The position numbers were made by a program, and so were the translations under genes. A model generated the notes under the pieces. The model did not search any database. It saw nothing but the letters and a program-made list of their open reading frames with translations, and had not been told where the DNA came from. Below are positions 1 through 8,502 of a DNA stretch of 64,000 nucleotides, in pieces (within the stretch, counting starts at the first letter, position 1; each line of letters starts with the position of its first letter). This DNA is from Rossellomorea aquimaris. GTDB taxonomy: Bacteria > Bacillota > Bacilli > Bacillales > Bacillaceae_B. Where the stretch lies: NCBI RefSeq assembly GCF_035590735.1, contig NZ_CP141595.1, positions 2,141,001 through 2,205,000 of the forward strand, given 5' to 3'.

Positions 1-2
1 TT

Positions 3-1175
3 AAATATACACAATCCAAGAAACATAACAACTCAGATTTGTTCGGTGTTGCCGAAGGGAAAAATGTTGTATTGATCAGTATGGAATCCACCCAAAATTT
101 TGTCATCAACCAAAAAGTCGGCGGAGAAGAAATCACACCTTTTTTAAATTCTTTAATCAAGGATAGTTTTTATTTTAATCAAATTTATGATCAGACAGCT
201 CAAGGGAAAACCTCAGATTCTGAATTCATGATCGATACAGGGTTATATCCACTGGCAAGCGGTTCAGCATTTGTTCGCAAACCGGATAATCGTTTTAAAA
301 GCATGCCCCATATTTTAGAAAAGAAAGAAGATTATTATGCGGCAGTTTTCCATGGCAATGATCGCACTTTTTGGAATCGTGAAATAATGTACGAATCGTT
401 AGGCTACGATCGCTATTTTTCGAAGAGAGATTTCAAGGTAACGGAAGAAAACTCTGTTAACTACGGATTAAAGGATATTCCATTCTTTGAACAATCTATT
501 TCTTATCTTGAGAAATTACCTCAACCGTTTTACACACGTTTCATTACGCTGACCAATCACTTTCCATTTTTATTAGAAGAAGAGGATAAACTTATTCCAG
601 AGGCTTCAACAAATGAAGATGTCGTGAACCGTTACGTAACAACCGTACGTTATGAGGACGAAGCGATTAAATCATTGTTTGACAGGCTTAAAAAAAACGG
701 AATGTATAAAAATACGATTTTTGTACTATATGGAGACCATTATGGCATCTCCGAAAAATATGAAAATGGAGTGTTCGAGCTTTTAGGGCAGGAAGACACA
801 CCGGTGAATCATGTGAAACTTCAACAAGTTCCACTCATTATCCATGTACCTGGTGAAGATGGAAAAACAATCAAAACGATAGGGGGGGAAATCGATATTC
901 GCCCAACCATTCTCCACTTATTAGGGATTAAAACGAAGGATAATCTTTCATTTGGACATAATCTGTTCACTCGAAAAGAAGACCATCCTGTCATTTTCAG
1001 GGATGGAGACTTTGTAACTGAAAAGTACGTCTTTAAAGACAATGTATGCTATGATAAGAGTAGTGAAACATCAACTGCTGAATCACTATGCGAGCCGTTT
1101 AAAGAAACAGTAAGAAAAGAGTTAGGCATGTCTGATGATATTATTTATGGAGATTTGTTGAGGTTTTTAGATTAG
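3..1175 (+). CDS. ltaS: Lipoteichoic acid synthase family protein (LtaS-type sulfatase fold), 5' end cut by the window
   Basis: The reading frame is open from base 3, so the true start and the N-terminal five-helix membrane domain lie upstream of the window. What remains is the extracellular catalytic domain. LtaS enzymes polymerise glycerol phosphate from phosphatidylglycerol onto the lipoteichoic acid anchor, using a Mn2+-bound threonine nucleophile. Visible family motifs are the metal-binding ESTQNF near the front, GKTSDSEFM holding the nucleophilic Thr, TNHFPF, and YGDHYG with the Asp-His metal ligands. Bacilli often carry several paralogues (LtaS, YfnI, YqgS, YvgJ), and which one this is cannot be told from the fragment. 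The gene is followed directly by a hairpin terminator. Confidence 0.93.
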   Translation, partial: KYTQSKKHNNSDLFGVAEGKNVVLISMESTQNFVINQKVGGEEITPFLNSLIKDSFYFNQIYDQTAQGKTSDSEFMIDTGLYPLASGSAFVRKPDNRFKSMPHILEKKEDYYAAVFHGNDRTFWNREIMYESLGYDRYFSKRDFKVTEENSVNYGLKDIPFFEQSISYLEKLPQPFYTRFITLTNHFPFLLEEEDKLIPEASTNEDVVNRYVTTVRYEDEAIKSLFDRLKKNGMYKNTIFVLYGDHYGISEKYENGVFELLGQEDTPVNHVKLQQVPLIIHVPGEDGKTIKTIGGEIDIRPTILHLLGIKTKDNLSFGHNLFTRKEDHPVIFRDGDFVTEKYVFKDNVCYDKSSETSTAESLCEPFKETVRKELGMSDDIIYGDLLRFLD

Positions 1176-1183
1176 GAGAATAA

Positions 1184-1213
1184 AACCCGGCTCTACTTTA
1201 GAGTCGGGTTTTG
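1184..1213 (+). terminator. Terminator of the ltaS-type gene
   Basis: An 11-bp stem (AACCCGGCTCT against AGAGTCGGGTT, one G-U pair) begins about 10 bases after the stop and ends in a short T run. Confidence 0.8.
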
Positions 1214-1264
1214 TATTGTACATTTAATTATCAATAATATTATTATGTCAACTTTAATCATTCC

Positions 1265-1630
1265 TTAATCATCAAGATTTCCTAAAAGGCCCTTTTCAGA
1301 ATTTATTTCGTAGAATCTTCCATTAAAGCCAATCACTCCTATACTCAATATACGGTCCGGGTCATTTAAGCTTATATAGTGTCTAGTTATACGTAATGTA
1401 AATAGTCCAGGAGAATAGGCTCCATTTCCATTGGCAAGCTTAAGTCTCTCTGTAATGTTCCCCTTACCATTTTCCATTTCAATGATAAAGCAGTCTTTAT
1501 TGCAGTCAATATTGTATTCTTCTTGCAGCCAAAGGGTAAAATCTTTTTCTGTCGGCTTATTGAGAATCGTTATGATGAAAAATGTTACGATTAGACCTAT
1601 TAAAAATAGGAAAGTCCATCTTTTGCTCAT
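1265..1630 (-). CDS. Small membrane-anchored protein of unknown function
   Basis: The protein has 121 residues: a two-residue basic head, one hydrophobic helix (about residues 5-24), then an extracytoplasmic domain of about 95 residues. That domain begins with a PTEKDFTLWLQEEY segment and has two cysteines in DCNKDC, which could form a disulfide. Small Bacillus proteins with a single N-terminal anchor and a TNPTEKDF-like start are common, and DUF4359-like proteins look similar, but I cannot confirm the family. It is monocistronic, convergent with the ltaS-type gene and tail to head with the kinase downstream. I infer no function. Confidence 0.6.
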   Translation of the reverse strand: MSKRWTFLFLIGLIVTFFIITILNKPTEKDFTLWLQEEYNIDCNKDCFIIEMENGKGNITERLKLANGNGAYSPGLFTLRITRHYISLNDPDRILSIGVIGFNGRFYEINSEKGLLGNLDD

Positions 1631-1760
1631 TGTATTTAGCCTCCCACCAGATTATAGATACCTGGAAAATCTTGATAAATTAAGTGTATCATAGATTATG
1701 TTAGATGAGATATTCCAAGAAAAAAGCTCAGGATAAAATCTCCTAAGCTTTTAGTGATGA

Positions 1761-3014
1761 TTATTGTTTGGTTGTAAGCGGCAGACGAATTTTAACGACA
1801 GTACCCTTATTCAACTCACTTTCGTATTCAATCATTCCATCCATTTCACGGATGATTTTATTCGTCACCATGCTCCCTAGGCCCGTGCCCTTTGTTTTCG
1901 TGGTGTAAAAGGGTAAACCGATCTTTTTCAACTCATCCCCAGTCATTCCTTTTCCAGTATCTGAAATATTGATTACCACATTATCCTTGGTAGAGTCTTC
2001 TTTTATAAAGATGGTGATTTCCCCATGTTCCTCAATTGATTCAATTCCGTTCTTTATGACGTTCATAATCGCTTGCTTCATATGATGCTCATCACCCTTA
2101 ATATAATGGGTGCCAATTTGGTGGAATAGTATCGATGTATTTGAATAGGAGGCAAATGGTCTTAGTAAGTCGACACAGTCTTGAAGCACTCTTTCCAGGT
2201 TGAGTGTAGACAGCTGAAATTCACTTGGTCTTGCTACGCTAAGGTAGTCTGTGATGATTTTATTCGTACGATCTAATTCATTCAGAATAAGAGGGGAGTA
2301 CTTTTTAAACTGTTCATCCTCAGTATCCTCGCTTAGATGCTGTATGAATCCTCTAACGGTTGCTAGGGGATTGCGAATCTCATGGGCAATAGAAGCTGCC
2401 ATCTGTCCCACCATATTCAATTTATCGAGATACACCATTTCTTCGATCTGTTTGTTCGTTCGAATCAAATGTTCAACAATGAACACAAGAGCAACAAATG
2501 TAAAATAGAAAACAGTGAAATAAATGAAATAAAACGTCAAATGAAGAATAGGAATATAGCTATTTATAATTGTGATGTAAAACAATGAATGAATCAGGAA
2601 GATGATTGTACTTCCCAGTAATTTATATTGTGTCTTTAATAACATCTTACGAAAAAGAATGCCAATTAGAAACGCCAGCACGGAGACCGTTATTCCAACC
2701 ATTACATATGGACCACCTATTAAATGGCGGAAGATGATCACGCATCCTAAAACGATCGATCCTGATAATAATCCGGCGTAGATTGTCGCAATTAAAATGG
2801 CGATCATGCGTAAATCAAAATGAGTTTCCCCAAGGGTTTCAATCGGATAAAGCATACATAATAAAGCCCCAAAGGATGCGATAAGACCATAAGTGATTTT
2901 ATGTTTATAATGTGGAACTTGTTTTTCTTTAAATGGAAATAATACGTTAGCATTATACGTAAATGAAAACAAAATTGTAATATTGACCAACAAAGTTTTG
3001 ATTAATGTAATCAA
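1761..3014 (-). CDS. Orphan membrane sensor histidine kinase (KinB-like architecture)
   Basis: The protein has 417 residues. Several transmembrane helices fill residues 1-180 and resemble the 5TM-LYT input domain, including the FDLRMIAILIATIYAGLLSG segment. A HisKA dimerisation domain follows, with the phosphoacceptor at His211 in HEIRNPLATVRG, then a HATPase_c domain with the N box (IMNVIKNGIES), G1 box (DTGKGM) and G2 box (GTGLGS). No response regulator is adjacent. Orphan kinases of this build in Bacillaceae often feed the Spo0F/Spo0A phosphorelay (KinB, KinD, KinE), so a sporulation input role is a reasonable inference, not something the sequence shows. Confidence 0.88.
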   Translation of the reverse strand: MITLIKTLLVNITILFSFTYNANVLFPFKEKQVPHYKHKITYGLIASFGALLCMLYPIETLGETHFDLRMIAILIATIYAGLLSGSIVLGCVIIFRHLIGGPYVMVGITVSVLAFLIGILFRKMLLKTQYKLLGSTIIFLIHSLFYITIINSYIPILHLTFYFIYFTVFYFTFVALVFIVEHLIRTNKQIEEMVYLDKLNMVGQMAASIAHEIRNPLATVRGFIQHLSEDTEDEQFKKYSPLILNELDRTNKIITDYLSVARPSEFQLSTLNLERVLQDCVDLLRPFASYSNTSILFHQIGTHYIKGDEHHMKQAIMNVIKNGIESIEEHGEITIFIKEDSTKDNVVINISDTGKGMTGDELKKIGLPFYTTKTKGTGLGSMVTNKIIREMDGMIEYESELNKGTVVKIRLPLTTKQ

Positions 3015-3138
3015 AGAAAAGCCTCCAAAACCTAATTTACCTGGAAACAGAAAACAGTTCCAGCCTATCCAAAAATATGAATATACAAGTAATAAAAATA
3101 CTTCATTTTCCCCTTTGAGTCAAATCTTACAATTAGCT

Positions 3139-3259
3139 GAGGGACGGACCTTGAAATGATTAATAGAAAATGGCTGGATAACTTGAATAACATGATTAAG
3201 ACAAGATTTTCGTTGTTCCCGTGAAAGGCGGATGGTGCTCTATTAGAGGTCCGTCCCTC
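3139..3259. repeat. Inverted-repeat element with GAGGGACGGACC termini, copy 1
   Basis: The element is 121 bp and bounded by GAGGGACGGACC (3139-3150) and GAGGTCCGTCCCTC (3246-3259), which are inverted with respect to each other. It lies in the 390-bp gap between the divergent kinase and yitT genes. The interior has no ORF and does not resemble the interiors of the other two paired copies (26202-26255, 32915-33020). I see no clear target-site duplication. Confidence 0.75.
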
Positions 3260-3433
3260 ACTTTAAGCAGGTATTTTGAAGGTGATAATAGAATATATAA
3301 GTTATACAAGCCGGTTTTTGTGGGCTTTGATGGATTGGTTTGGTGTAGGTGTATGTTACATAGATCATTCTGGTTCCACTGAGATGATTACAGTAGTTGT
3401 CGCGGGATGTTTATCTTAGGAGGAGGAATGAAG

Positions 3434-4336
3434 ATGATTGAAGGGCAGGTAATAGATCAATTGCAGCAAGTGAAAATAAAGCATAAGAAAATTCCCCTTA
3501 AGGAGGTAGTCAAGAGAGCTTTCCTCATTACCATCGGGGCGATGATTATGGCGGTTGGGCTTGAAATATTCCTAGTCCCTAATCAGGTCATTGATGGAGG
3601 AATCGTTGGCGTCTCGATTATGCTCTCCCATATAACAGGCGTTAAGCTTGGTCTTTTCATCTTTATTCTCAACATCCCCTTTTTCTTCATCGGATATAAA
3701 CAAATCGGAAAAACCTTCGCATTCTCTACACTATACGGAATTATCATACTATCGATTTCAACAACATTCCTTCATCCGGTAGCTGCCTTCACACAAGATA
3801 TTCTGCTGGCTTCTTTATTCGGCGGGATCGTTCTGGGAATAGGGGTGGGTATGGTCATTCGTTACGGCGGTTCTCTTGATGGAACGGAAATCCTTGCTAT
3901 CTTATCAAGTAAAAAGCTGCCCTTCTCAGTAGGTGAAATCATCATGTTTGTCAATCTGTTCATTTTGGCTTCCGCCGGATTTGTGTTCAGCTGGGACAGG
4001 GCCATGTATTCACTTTTGGCCTATTATGTAGCTTTTAAAATGATAGATATTACCATTAAAGGACTGGATGAATCCAAATCGGTTTGGATCATAAGCGAAA
4101 ATTACAAGGAAATCGGTGATGCCCTCTTACACCGACTGGGAAGAGGAGTGACCTATTTGAAGGGAGAAGGGGCCTTTTCAGGAGACGACAAAAAAGTCAT
4201 ATTCTGTGTCATCACTCGTCTGGAGGAGGCGAAACTTAAAGACATAGTTGCAGAACATGATCCTTCCGCTTTTCTAGCCATCGCGGATATAGCAGAGGTA
4301 AGGGGCGGGAGGTTTAAGAAGAAAGATATTCATTAG
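3434..4336 (+). CDS. YitT family membrane protein (DUF161 plus DUF2179)
   Basis: This is an integral membrane protein of 300 residues. The N-terminal two thirds holds five or six hydrophobic helices of the YitT/DUF161 type, with the conserved VPNQVIDGGIVGVS and GGSLDGTEILA motifs. The C-terminal soluble part (from about residue 215) is a DUF2179 domain ending in DPSAFLAIADIAEVRGGRF. The function of the family is unknown. The frame opens at 3407, but the strong AGGAGGAGG ribosome binding site at 3418-3426 lies inside that extension and is 7 bases before ATG 3434, so I take 3434 as the start. A strong terminator follows, so the gene is transcribed alone. Confidence 0.88.
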   Translation: MIEGQVIDQLQQVKIKHKKIPLKEVVKRAFLITIGAMIMAVGLEIFLVPNQVIDGGIVGVSIMLSHITGVKLGLFIFILNIPFFFIGYKQIGKTFAFSTLYGIIILSISTTFLHPVAAFTQDILLASLFGGIVLGIGVGMVIRYGGSLDGTEILAILSSKKLPFSVGEIIMFVNLFILASAGFVFSWDRAMYSLLAYYVAFKMIDITIKGLDESKSVWIISENYKEIGDALLHRLGRGVTYLKGEGAFSGDDKKVIFCVITRLEEAKLKDIVAEHDPSAFLAIADIAEVRGGRFKKKDIH

Positions 4337-4349
4337 TCGTAAGAGTGAA

Positions 4350-4386
4350 GTACAGTATAGGGAAACCCTATACTGTATTTTTTTGA
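4350..4386 (+). terminator. Terminator of yitT-type gene
   Basis: A perfect 13-bp stem (TACAGTATAGGG and its complement around AAA) is followed by a T7 run. Confidence 0.9.
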
Positions 4387-4528
4387 TCATGGAAATTGAT
4401 TTTTTAATTCTTTTCGTGAGAATTTTGGCTAATGAGAAGTGCTTTGTTCAGTAGCGTACAATTCCTTATTGTCGTCCCCTGTCGGTTATAGTATGATAAG
4501 CTAGATTATCACGAGAGGGGGGAAGAGA

Positions 4529-4840
4529 GTGAAGAAAATCATGTTGCTTGTGCTATTCTGTTGTTTTGGAATTTTTCAGCAGATAAATGATATTCAAGCT
4601 AATAGGGGAGAAGAAATCATTCAGGATCAAGCCCAGACTGCCTATCTTGACGATGATTCTTTCTCATTAACTCCTACTTTAGCGACGAAGAAAATAGAAG
4701 ATAAAAGCAGAATTCCTTTTAAAAGAACTCTTCCTCTAATTCCTCCCACTCTTTTCAATGACCAACTTTATTCCTATTATCGTGGGGATTCAACGGGATT
4801 TGGGGTCATTGTGAAATATCACTCCAACTATCTTTCATGA
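4529..4840 (+). CDS. Short secreted or membrane-anchored protein of unknown function
   Basis: The GTG start at 4529 sits behind a GAGAGGGGGGAAG ribosome binding site. The 103-residue product opens with a signal-like sequence (KK, then about 17 hydrophobic residues including CCFG), with possible cleavage after IQA near residue 24. The mature part is short, polar and without recognisable motifs. It lies 45 bases before uppP in the same orientation with no terminator between, so co-transcription is possible. I do not recognise a family. Confidence 0.55.
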   Translation: MKKIMLLVLFCCFGIFQQINDIQANRGEEIIQDQAQTAYLDDDSFSLTPTLATKKIEDKSRIPFKRTLPLIPPTLFNDQLYSYYRGDSTGFGVIVKYHSNYLS

Positions 4841-4885
4841 CTGTCATATTCACAGTATGATTAAACGATAGAGGAGAAATGATAA

Positions 4886-5707
4886 ATGGACGTCATCATG
4901 TTAATAAAAGCATTCATATTGGGTATGGTCGAAGGATTAACGGAATTTGCTCCTGTATCTTCCACTGGCCATATGATTGTAGTAGACGATTTGTGGATCC
5001 AATCGAAAGAAGTATTGGGTAAATATCCGGCAAATACGTTTAAAGTTGTGATTCAACTAGGCTCGATTTTGGCAGTTGTCATTGTATTTAGAGAGAGATT
5101 TAAAGATTTACTCGGATTTAATCATCGTACCGCTAGTAAATCATCGAATTTAAAATTAACCCACATACTGGCTGGATTAATACCCGCAGTGATTCTAGGC
5201 TTGTTATTTGAGGATTATATCGATGAGCATCTTTTTTCGCTTAATACGGTTCTAGCTGGTTTAACAATCGGTGCTTTCCTCATGATTGCAGCGGATTTGT
5301 TTCGTCCCAAGATTGTCACAGTGGAAAACGTCGATCAGATAACACATAAAAAAGCCCTGGTGATCGGGCTTATTCAATGCCTATCATTATGGCCAGGCTT
5401 TTCGCGGTCGGGATCCACCATTTCTGGAGGGGTTTTACTAGGGTTGAGCTACCGGGCAGCATCGGATTTCACATTCATTATGGCGGTTCCGATCATGCTG
5501 GGAGCAAGTTCCCTTTCCCTAATGAAGAACTGGATGTATTTTACCCCTGAGTTTTTACCGTTTCTATTGGTTGGGTTCTTAAGTGCATTTCTATTTGCTT
5601 ATCTGTCGATACACTTTTTTCTGAAGGTGATTAATAAAATCAAGCTAATTCCTTTTGCGATCTACCGACTTGTTCTAGTCGCGATTATTTTTCTTATTTT
5701 TATTTAA
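4886..5707 (+). CDS. uppP: Undecaprenyl-diphosphatase UppP (BacA)
   Basis: UppP dephosphorylates undecaprenyl diphosphate at the outer face of the membrane, regenerating the lipid carrier used for peptidoglycan and teichoic acid; extra copies raise bacitracin tolerance. The 273-residue protein is nearly all transmembrane helices and has both family signatures: EGLTEFAPVSSTGHM near the N-terminus (Glu-rich motif with the catalytic His) and PGFSRSGSTISGG in the second half (catalytic Ser-Arg). Length is typical. GAGGAG lies 9 bases before ATG 4886. The thrS T-box promoter starts just downstream of the stop. Confidence 0.95.
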   Translation: MDVIMLIKAFILGMVEGLTEFAPVSSTGHMIVVDDLWIQSKEVLGKYPANTFKVVIQLGSILAVVIVFRERFKDLLGFNHRTASKSSNLKLTHILAGLIPAVILGLLFEDYIDEHLFSLNTVLAGLTIGAFLMIAADLFRPKIVTVENVDQITHKKALVIGLIQCLSLWPGFSRSGSTISGGVLLGLSYRAASDFTFIMAVPIMLGASSLSLMKNWMYFTPEFLPFLLVGFLSAFLFAYLSIHFFLKVINKIKLIPFAIYRLVLVAIIFLIFI

Positions 5708-5713
5708 ACACTC

Positions 5714-5742
5714 TTGACAGTTAGAAAATACTACCATATAAT
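5714..5742 (+). promoter_or_regulatory. Consensus sigma-A promoter for the thrS T-box transcript
   Basis: A perfect TTGACA (5714-5719), a 17-base spacer and a perfect TATAAT (5737-5742). Initiation would be near 5749. Such a strong promoter fits a gene held down by two consecutive T-box terminators. Confidence 0.92.
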
Positions 5743-5779
5743 TTCAATAACAAATTTATTCTAAATTGAATATACTATA

Positions 5780-6024
5780 CGAAAGCAAAGATGAGGACAT
5801 GATTCATTCCGTTTTTCTTGATCAGAGAGCAGGGTCAACGGCTGAGAGCCCTGAAGAGAAAAGTATGATTTACCACCTCGGAGCTATTATGGTGAAATGT
5901 CAGTATCCATAATCGGGAAAACCGTTATCTTACTTAAGCGAAGAGTAATATATTACACTTCTGAATTAGGGTGGAACCACGACCGCACTCGTCCCTTGGT
6001 TAGGGATGGGTGCGGTCTTTTTAT
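5780..6024 (+). promoter_or_regulatory. T-box riboswitch 1, threonine specific
   Basis: This is a complete T-box leader with stem I, the T-box sequence AGGGTGGAACCACG at 5968-5981 and a terminator (about 5981-6023) ending in TTTTTATT. The specifier-loop context GATTTACCACCTCGGAGC gives ACC (Thr) at 5872-5874. The antiterminator bulge reads TGGA, which would pair with a tRNA ending UCCA, whereas the second copy reads TGGT. Uncharged tRNA-Thr is expected to stabilise the antiterminator. Confidence 0.93.
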
Positions 6025-6039
6025 TAATTGGATAAAAAA

Positions 6040-6284
6040 GTGATGAAGAGGACACGAATCATTTTTTGTTTTTCTTACCAGAGAACAGGGTCACATGGCT
6101 GAGAGCCCTGAAGAAAAGGAAGTGATTTACCACCTTGGAGCTATTATGGTGAAATGTCAGTATCCATAATCGGGAAAACCGTTATCAACTTTGAGCGGAG
6201 TGCCTTTTGTTTAGCACTTCGGAATTAGGGTGGTACCACGACCGCATTCGTCCCTTGATAGGGATGAATGCGGTTTTTTATATA
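6040..6284 (+). promoter_or_regulatory. T-box riboswitch 2, threonine specific, in tandem with the first
   Basis: A second full T-box very similar to the first over the specifier region and stem I: specifier ACC at 6129-6131, T-box AGGGTGGTACCACG at 6227-6240, terminator about 6241-6282 ending in TTTTTTAT. Tandem T-boxes are known upstream of Bacillus subtilis thrZ (three copies). Two in series need two uncharged-tRNA events for full read-through and so give a steeper response. Confidence 0.93.
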
Positions 6285-6309
6285 AAAAAATGATTAGGGA
6301 GGAAACAAA

Positions 6310-7515
6310 ATGTCAATTCAATCTGAAGTTGATAAAAGAAATCATAGGAAATTAGGTCAGGAGCTGGAGTTATTTGTATCAATGGAAGAAGCACCCGGGA
6401 TGCCCTTTTATTTACCGAAAGGGATGCAAATACGGAATGAGTTAGAAGACTTTTGGAAAAAGGAACATCGGAAAGCAGGATACCAGGAGATTAGGACTCC
6501 CATTATGATGAAGCAGGAGCTTTGGGAAAAGTCAGGGCACTGGGATCATTATCATGAGAATATGTATTTCTCAGAGGTAGATGATCAGAAATATGCGATC
6601 AAGCCAATGAGTTGCCCAGGGGCAGTCTTGATCTATAAAAGCAAGAGAAGAAGTTATCGGGAGTTACCCCTTCGTTACGGAGAACTGGGAGTGGTTCATC
6701 GACATGAGCTATCCGGTTCATTAAGTGGATTATTGAGAGTCCGTTCTTTCACTCAGGATGATGCTCATCTATTTGTAAGAGAAGACCAAATTCGATCTGA
6801 GCTTCATAAAGTATTGGATCTTATCGATCTTTTCTATAGCAAATTCGGGTTTGACTATAAGGTCGAGCTTTCGACTCGGCCGGAAGATTTTATGGGCTCC
6901 GTCGAATTATGGGATATAGCCGAAGGAGATCTGGAAGTTGTATTGAAAGAGAGAGGAGTCAATTATCACATTAATAAAGGAGACGGTGCTTTCTACGGGC
7001 CAAAAATAGACTTTCATATATTGGACGTTCTTGGTCGAAGCTGGCAATGTGGAACAGTTCAACTTGATTTCCAAATGCCTGAAAAATTTGAGTGTGAATA
7101 TATTGGGGAAGACAATGGAGCAGTCAGACCGATTATGATACACCGAGCGATTTACGGTTCGATTGAACGATTTATGGCAATCATCATTGAACATTTCGGA
7201 GGAGATTTCCCGCTGTGGTTAACTCCCCACCAGGTCAAAATCCTACCTATTTCCGACGGGCATTTCCAATATGCTCAAGGTGTGAAGTCTCAATTAGAAA
7301 GAGAAGGGTTTAGGGTAGAGGTCGATGATCGTGTAGAAAAAGTCGGTCTGAAAATCAGAGAAGCAGAGATGCAAAAAGTTCCTTATATGATGGTAATAGG
7401 AGACAAGGAGGTCGAGAGTGATACTATTTCGTTACGAAAGAGGAAGGAAGGAAACATAGGTATGATGAAGATAAAAGAAGTTTTGTTGAAATTACAAGAA
7501 GAGGTAAATGGCTAG
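6310..7515 (+). CDS. thrS: Threonyl-tRNA synthetase lacking TGS and editing domains
   Basis: The 401-residue protein aligns with the catalytic core and anticodon-binding domain of ThrRS, whereas the usual enzyme is about 640 residues with an N-terminal TGS and editing module. Here the protein begins just before the class II core (motif 1 around residues 40-65). The three zinc ligands that select threonine are present: Cys102 (MSCPG), His153 (TQDDAH) and His278 (MIHRAIYGS). Motif 2 (VVHRHELSG) and motif 3 are intact. The T-box leader lies immediately upstream, so the short form is not a truncated ORF call. With no editing domain, Ser-tRNA-Thr would have to be cleared elsewhere. It is probably an auxiliary, starvation-induced or drug-insensitive ThrRS beside a housekeeping copy outside the window. 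Confidence 0.93.
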   Translation: MSIQSEVDKRNHRKLGQELELFVSMEEAPGMPFYLPKGMQIRNELEDFWKKEHRKAGYQEIRTPIMMKQELWEKSGHWDHYHENMYFSEVDDQKYAIKPMSCPGAVLIYKSKRRSYRELPLRYGELGVVHRHELSGSLSGLLRVRSFTQDDAHLFVREDQIRSELHKVLDLIDLFYSKFGFDYKVELSTRPEDFMGSVELWDIAEGDLEVVLKERGVNYHINKGDGAFYGPKIDFHILDVLGRSWQCGTVQLDFQMPEKFECEYIGEDNGAVRPIMIHRAIYGSIERFMAIIIEHFGGDFPLWLTPHQVKILPISDGHFQYAQGVKSQLEREGFRVEVDDRVEKVGLKIREAEMQKVPYMMVIGDKEVESDTISLRKRKEGNIGMMKIKEVLLKLQEEVNG

Positions 7516-7547
7516 GGTAGTAAGGAGAACTAAATAAAAAAATCCAC

Positions 7548-7576
7548 TTGAACATTTCCTGTATTTTCTATACAAT
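7548..7576 (+). promoter_or_regulatory. Sigma-A-type promoter upstream of the pyrH-like gene
   Basis: TTGAAC (7548-7553), a 17-base spacer, then TACAAT (7571-7576). It lies just past the thrS stop and before the leader ORF and hairpin, giving the pyrH-like gene its own transcript of about 145 leader bases. Confidence 0.65.
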
Positions 7577-7618
7577 TAGAGAAGGAAAATTCTGAATAGT
7601 GCGAGAGGGGGAGAAGGA

Positions 7619-7729
7619 ATGTTAATTAATCATCAATCATTTTTCAGCATTTCTTCACCTATAAAAAGAACTAAAAGGGTATTCATTCCCTTTTTAGTTC
7701 TTTTTTTATGTCCAGGGGAGGAATATTGA
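7619..7729 (+). CDS. Possible 36-residue leader peptide overlapping a terminator hairpin
   Basis: The ATG at 7619 follows a good ribosome binding site (GAGGGGGAGAAGG). The frame runs 36 codons and its TGA overlaps the ATG of the next gene as TGATG (7727-7731). Codons in the middle and end of the frame are the two arms of the hairpin at 7663-7707, so translation and hairpin formation would exclude each other. The product ends hydrophobic (VFIPFLVLFLCPG). It could be a regulatory leader, a coupling ORF or chance; the ribosome site and the exact TGATG junction argue against chance. Confidence 0.45.
   Translation: MLINHQSFFSISSPIKRTKRVFIPFLVLFLCPGEEY
7663..7707 (+). terminator. Terminator of thrS and possible attenuator of the pyrH-like gene
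   Basis: The left arm (AAAAAGAACTAAAAGGG, 7663-7679) pairs with 7688-7707 apart from one extra T, and ends in a T7 run at 7701-7707. Because promoter 7548-7576 is upstream of it, transcripts starting there also meet the hairpin before the gene at 7729. Confidence 0.85.
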
Positions 7730-8457
7730 TGAGATACAAGCGTGTGTTAATTAAATTGAGTGGTGGAGCGTTGGCGGATAAGGAAGGAAATAATTTTGGC
7801 ACTGAAGAGCTTGATCACATTGCAGGCGAAATCATGTCGATCGCCAATATGGGGATTGAAGTTTCCATAGTTGTGGGCGGTGGCAATATATTCCGAGGAA
7901 GCTTGGCAGATACTTGGGGAATTGAGCGGGTAGAAGCTGATAGCATTGGTACTCTCGGCACCATCATCAACAGCTTGATGCTTAGAGGTGTGTTGAAAAG
8001 TAAGACCGACAAAGAAGTTCGAGTGATGACCTCTATCCCTGTATCAACGGTTGCCGAACCATATATTCGCCTTCGTGCCGTTCACCATCTTGACAAAGGA
8101 TACATTGTCATATTCGGTGGAGGAAACGGTCAACCCTTCGTAACGACGGATTACCCCAGCGTTCAGCGAGCCATCGAAACAAATAGTGAGGCAATCCTTG
8201 TTGCAAAGCAGGGGGTCGATGGTGTTTTCACGAGTGACCCTAAACGGGATAAAAAGGCGAAGATGTACCATAATTTAAATTACGATGACGTTGTAACGAA
8301 TAATATAAAAGTCATGGATCAATCAGCTCTGCTGTTAGCAAGAGACTATAAACTCCCTGTGCACATTTTTAACTTCGACCAGGCAGGAATCATGGAGAAA
8401 ATATGCTCTGGTCATAAGCGGGGAACACTGATTAATCATGAAGAGACGCGATTTTGA
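7729..8457 (+). CDS. UMP kinase (PyrH) paralogue, amino-acid kinase family
   Basis: The 242-residue protein has the PyrH fold: phosphate-binding KLSGGALA at the N-terminus (standard PyrH has SGEAL), VVGGGNIFRG, AEPYIRLRAVHHL, FGGGNGQPFVTTD and the GVDGVFTSDPKRD nucleotide segment. PyrH converts UMP to UDP. Changes from the canonical enzyme (SGG for SGE, GGGNGQPF for AAGTGNPF) suggest a specialised paralogue rather than the essential copy, which normally lies between tsf and frr. The start at 7729 is chosen because GGGGAGG lies 7 bases upstream; the longer frame from 7708 has no such site. The neighbours are the short ThrRS and two GNATs. Confidence 0.85.
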   Translation: MRYKRVLIKLSGGALADKEGNNFGTEELDHIAGEIMSIANMGIEVSIVVGGGNIFRGSLADTWGIERVEADSIGTLGTIINSLMLRGVLKSKTDKEVRVMTSIPVSTVAEPYIRLRAVHHLDKGYIVIFGGGNGQPFVTTDYPSVQRAIETNSEAILVAKQGVDGVFTSDPKRDKKAKMYHNLNYDDVVTNNIKVMDQSALLLARDYKLPVHIFNFDQAGIMEKICSGHKRGTLINHEETRF

Positions 8458-8502
8458 GACTGGCCATTATATTTACATAAACAAAGATGGGAGCAGTAAA
8501 AG

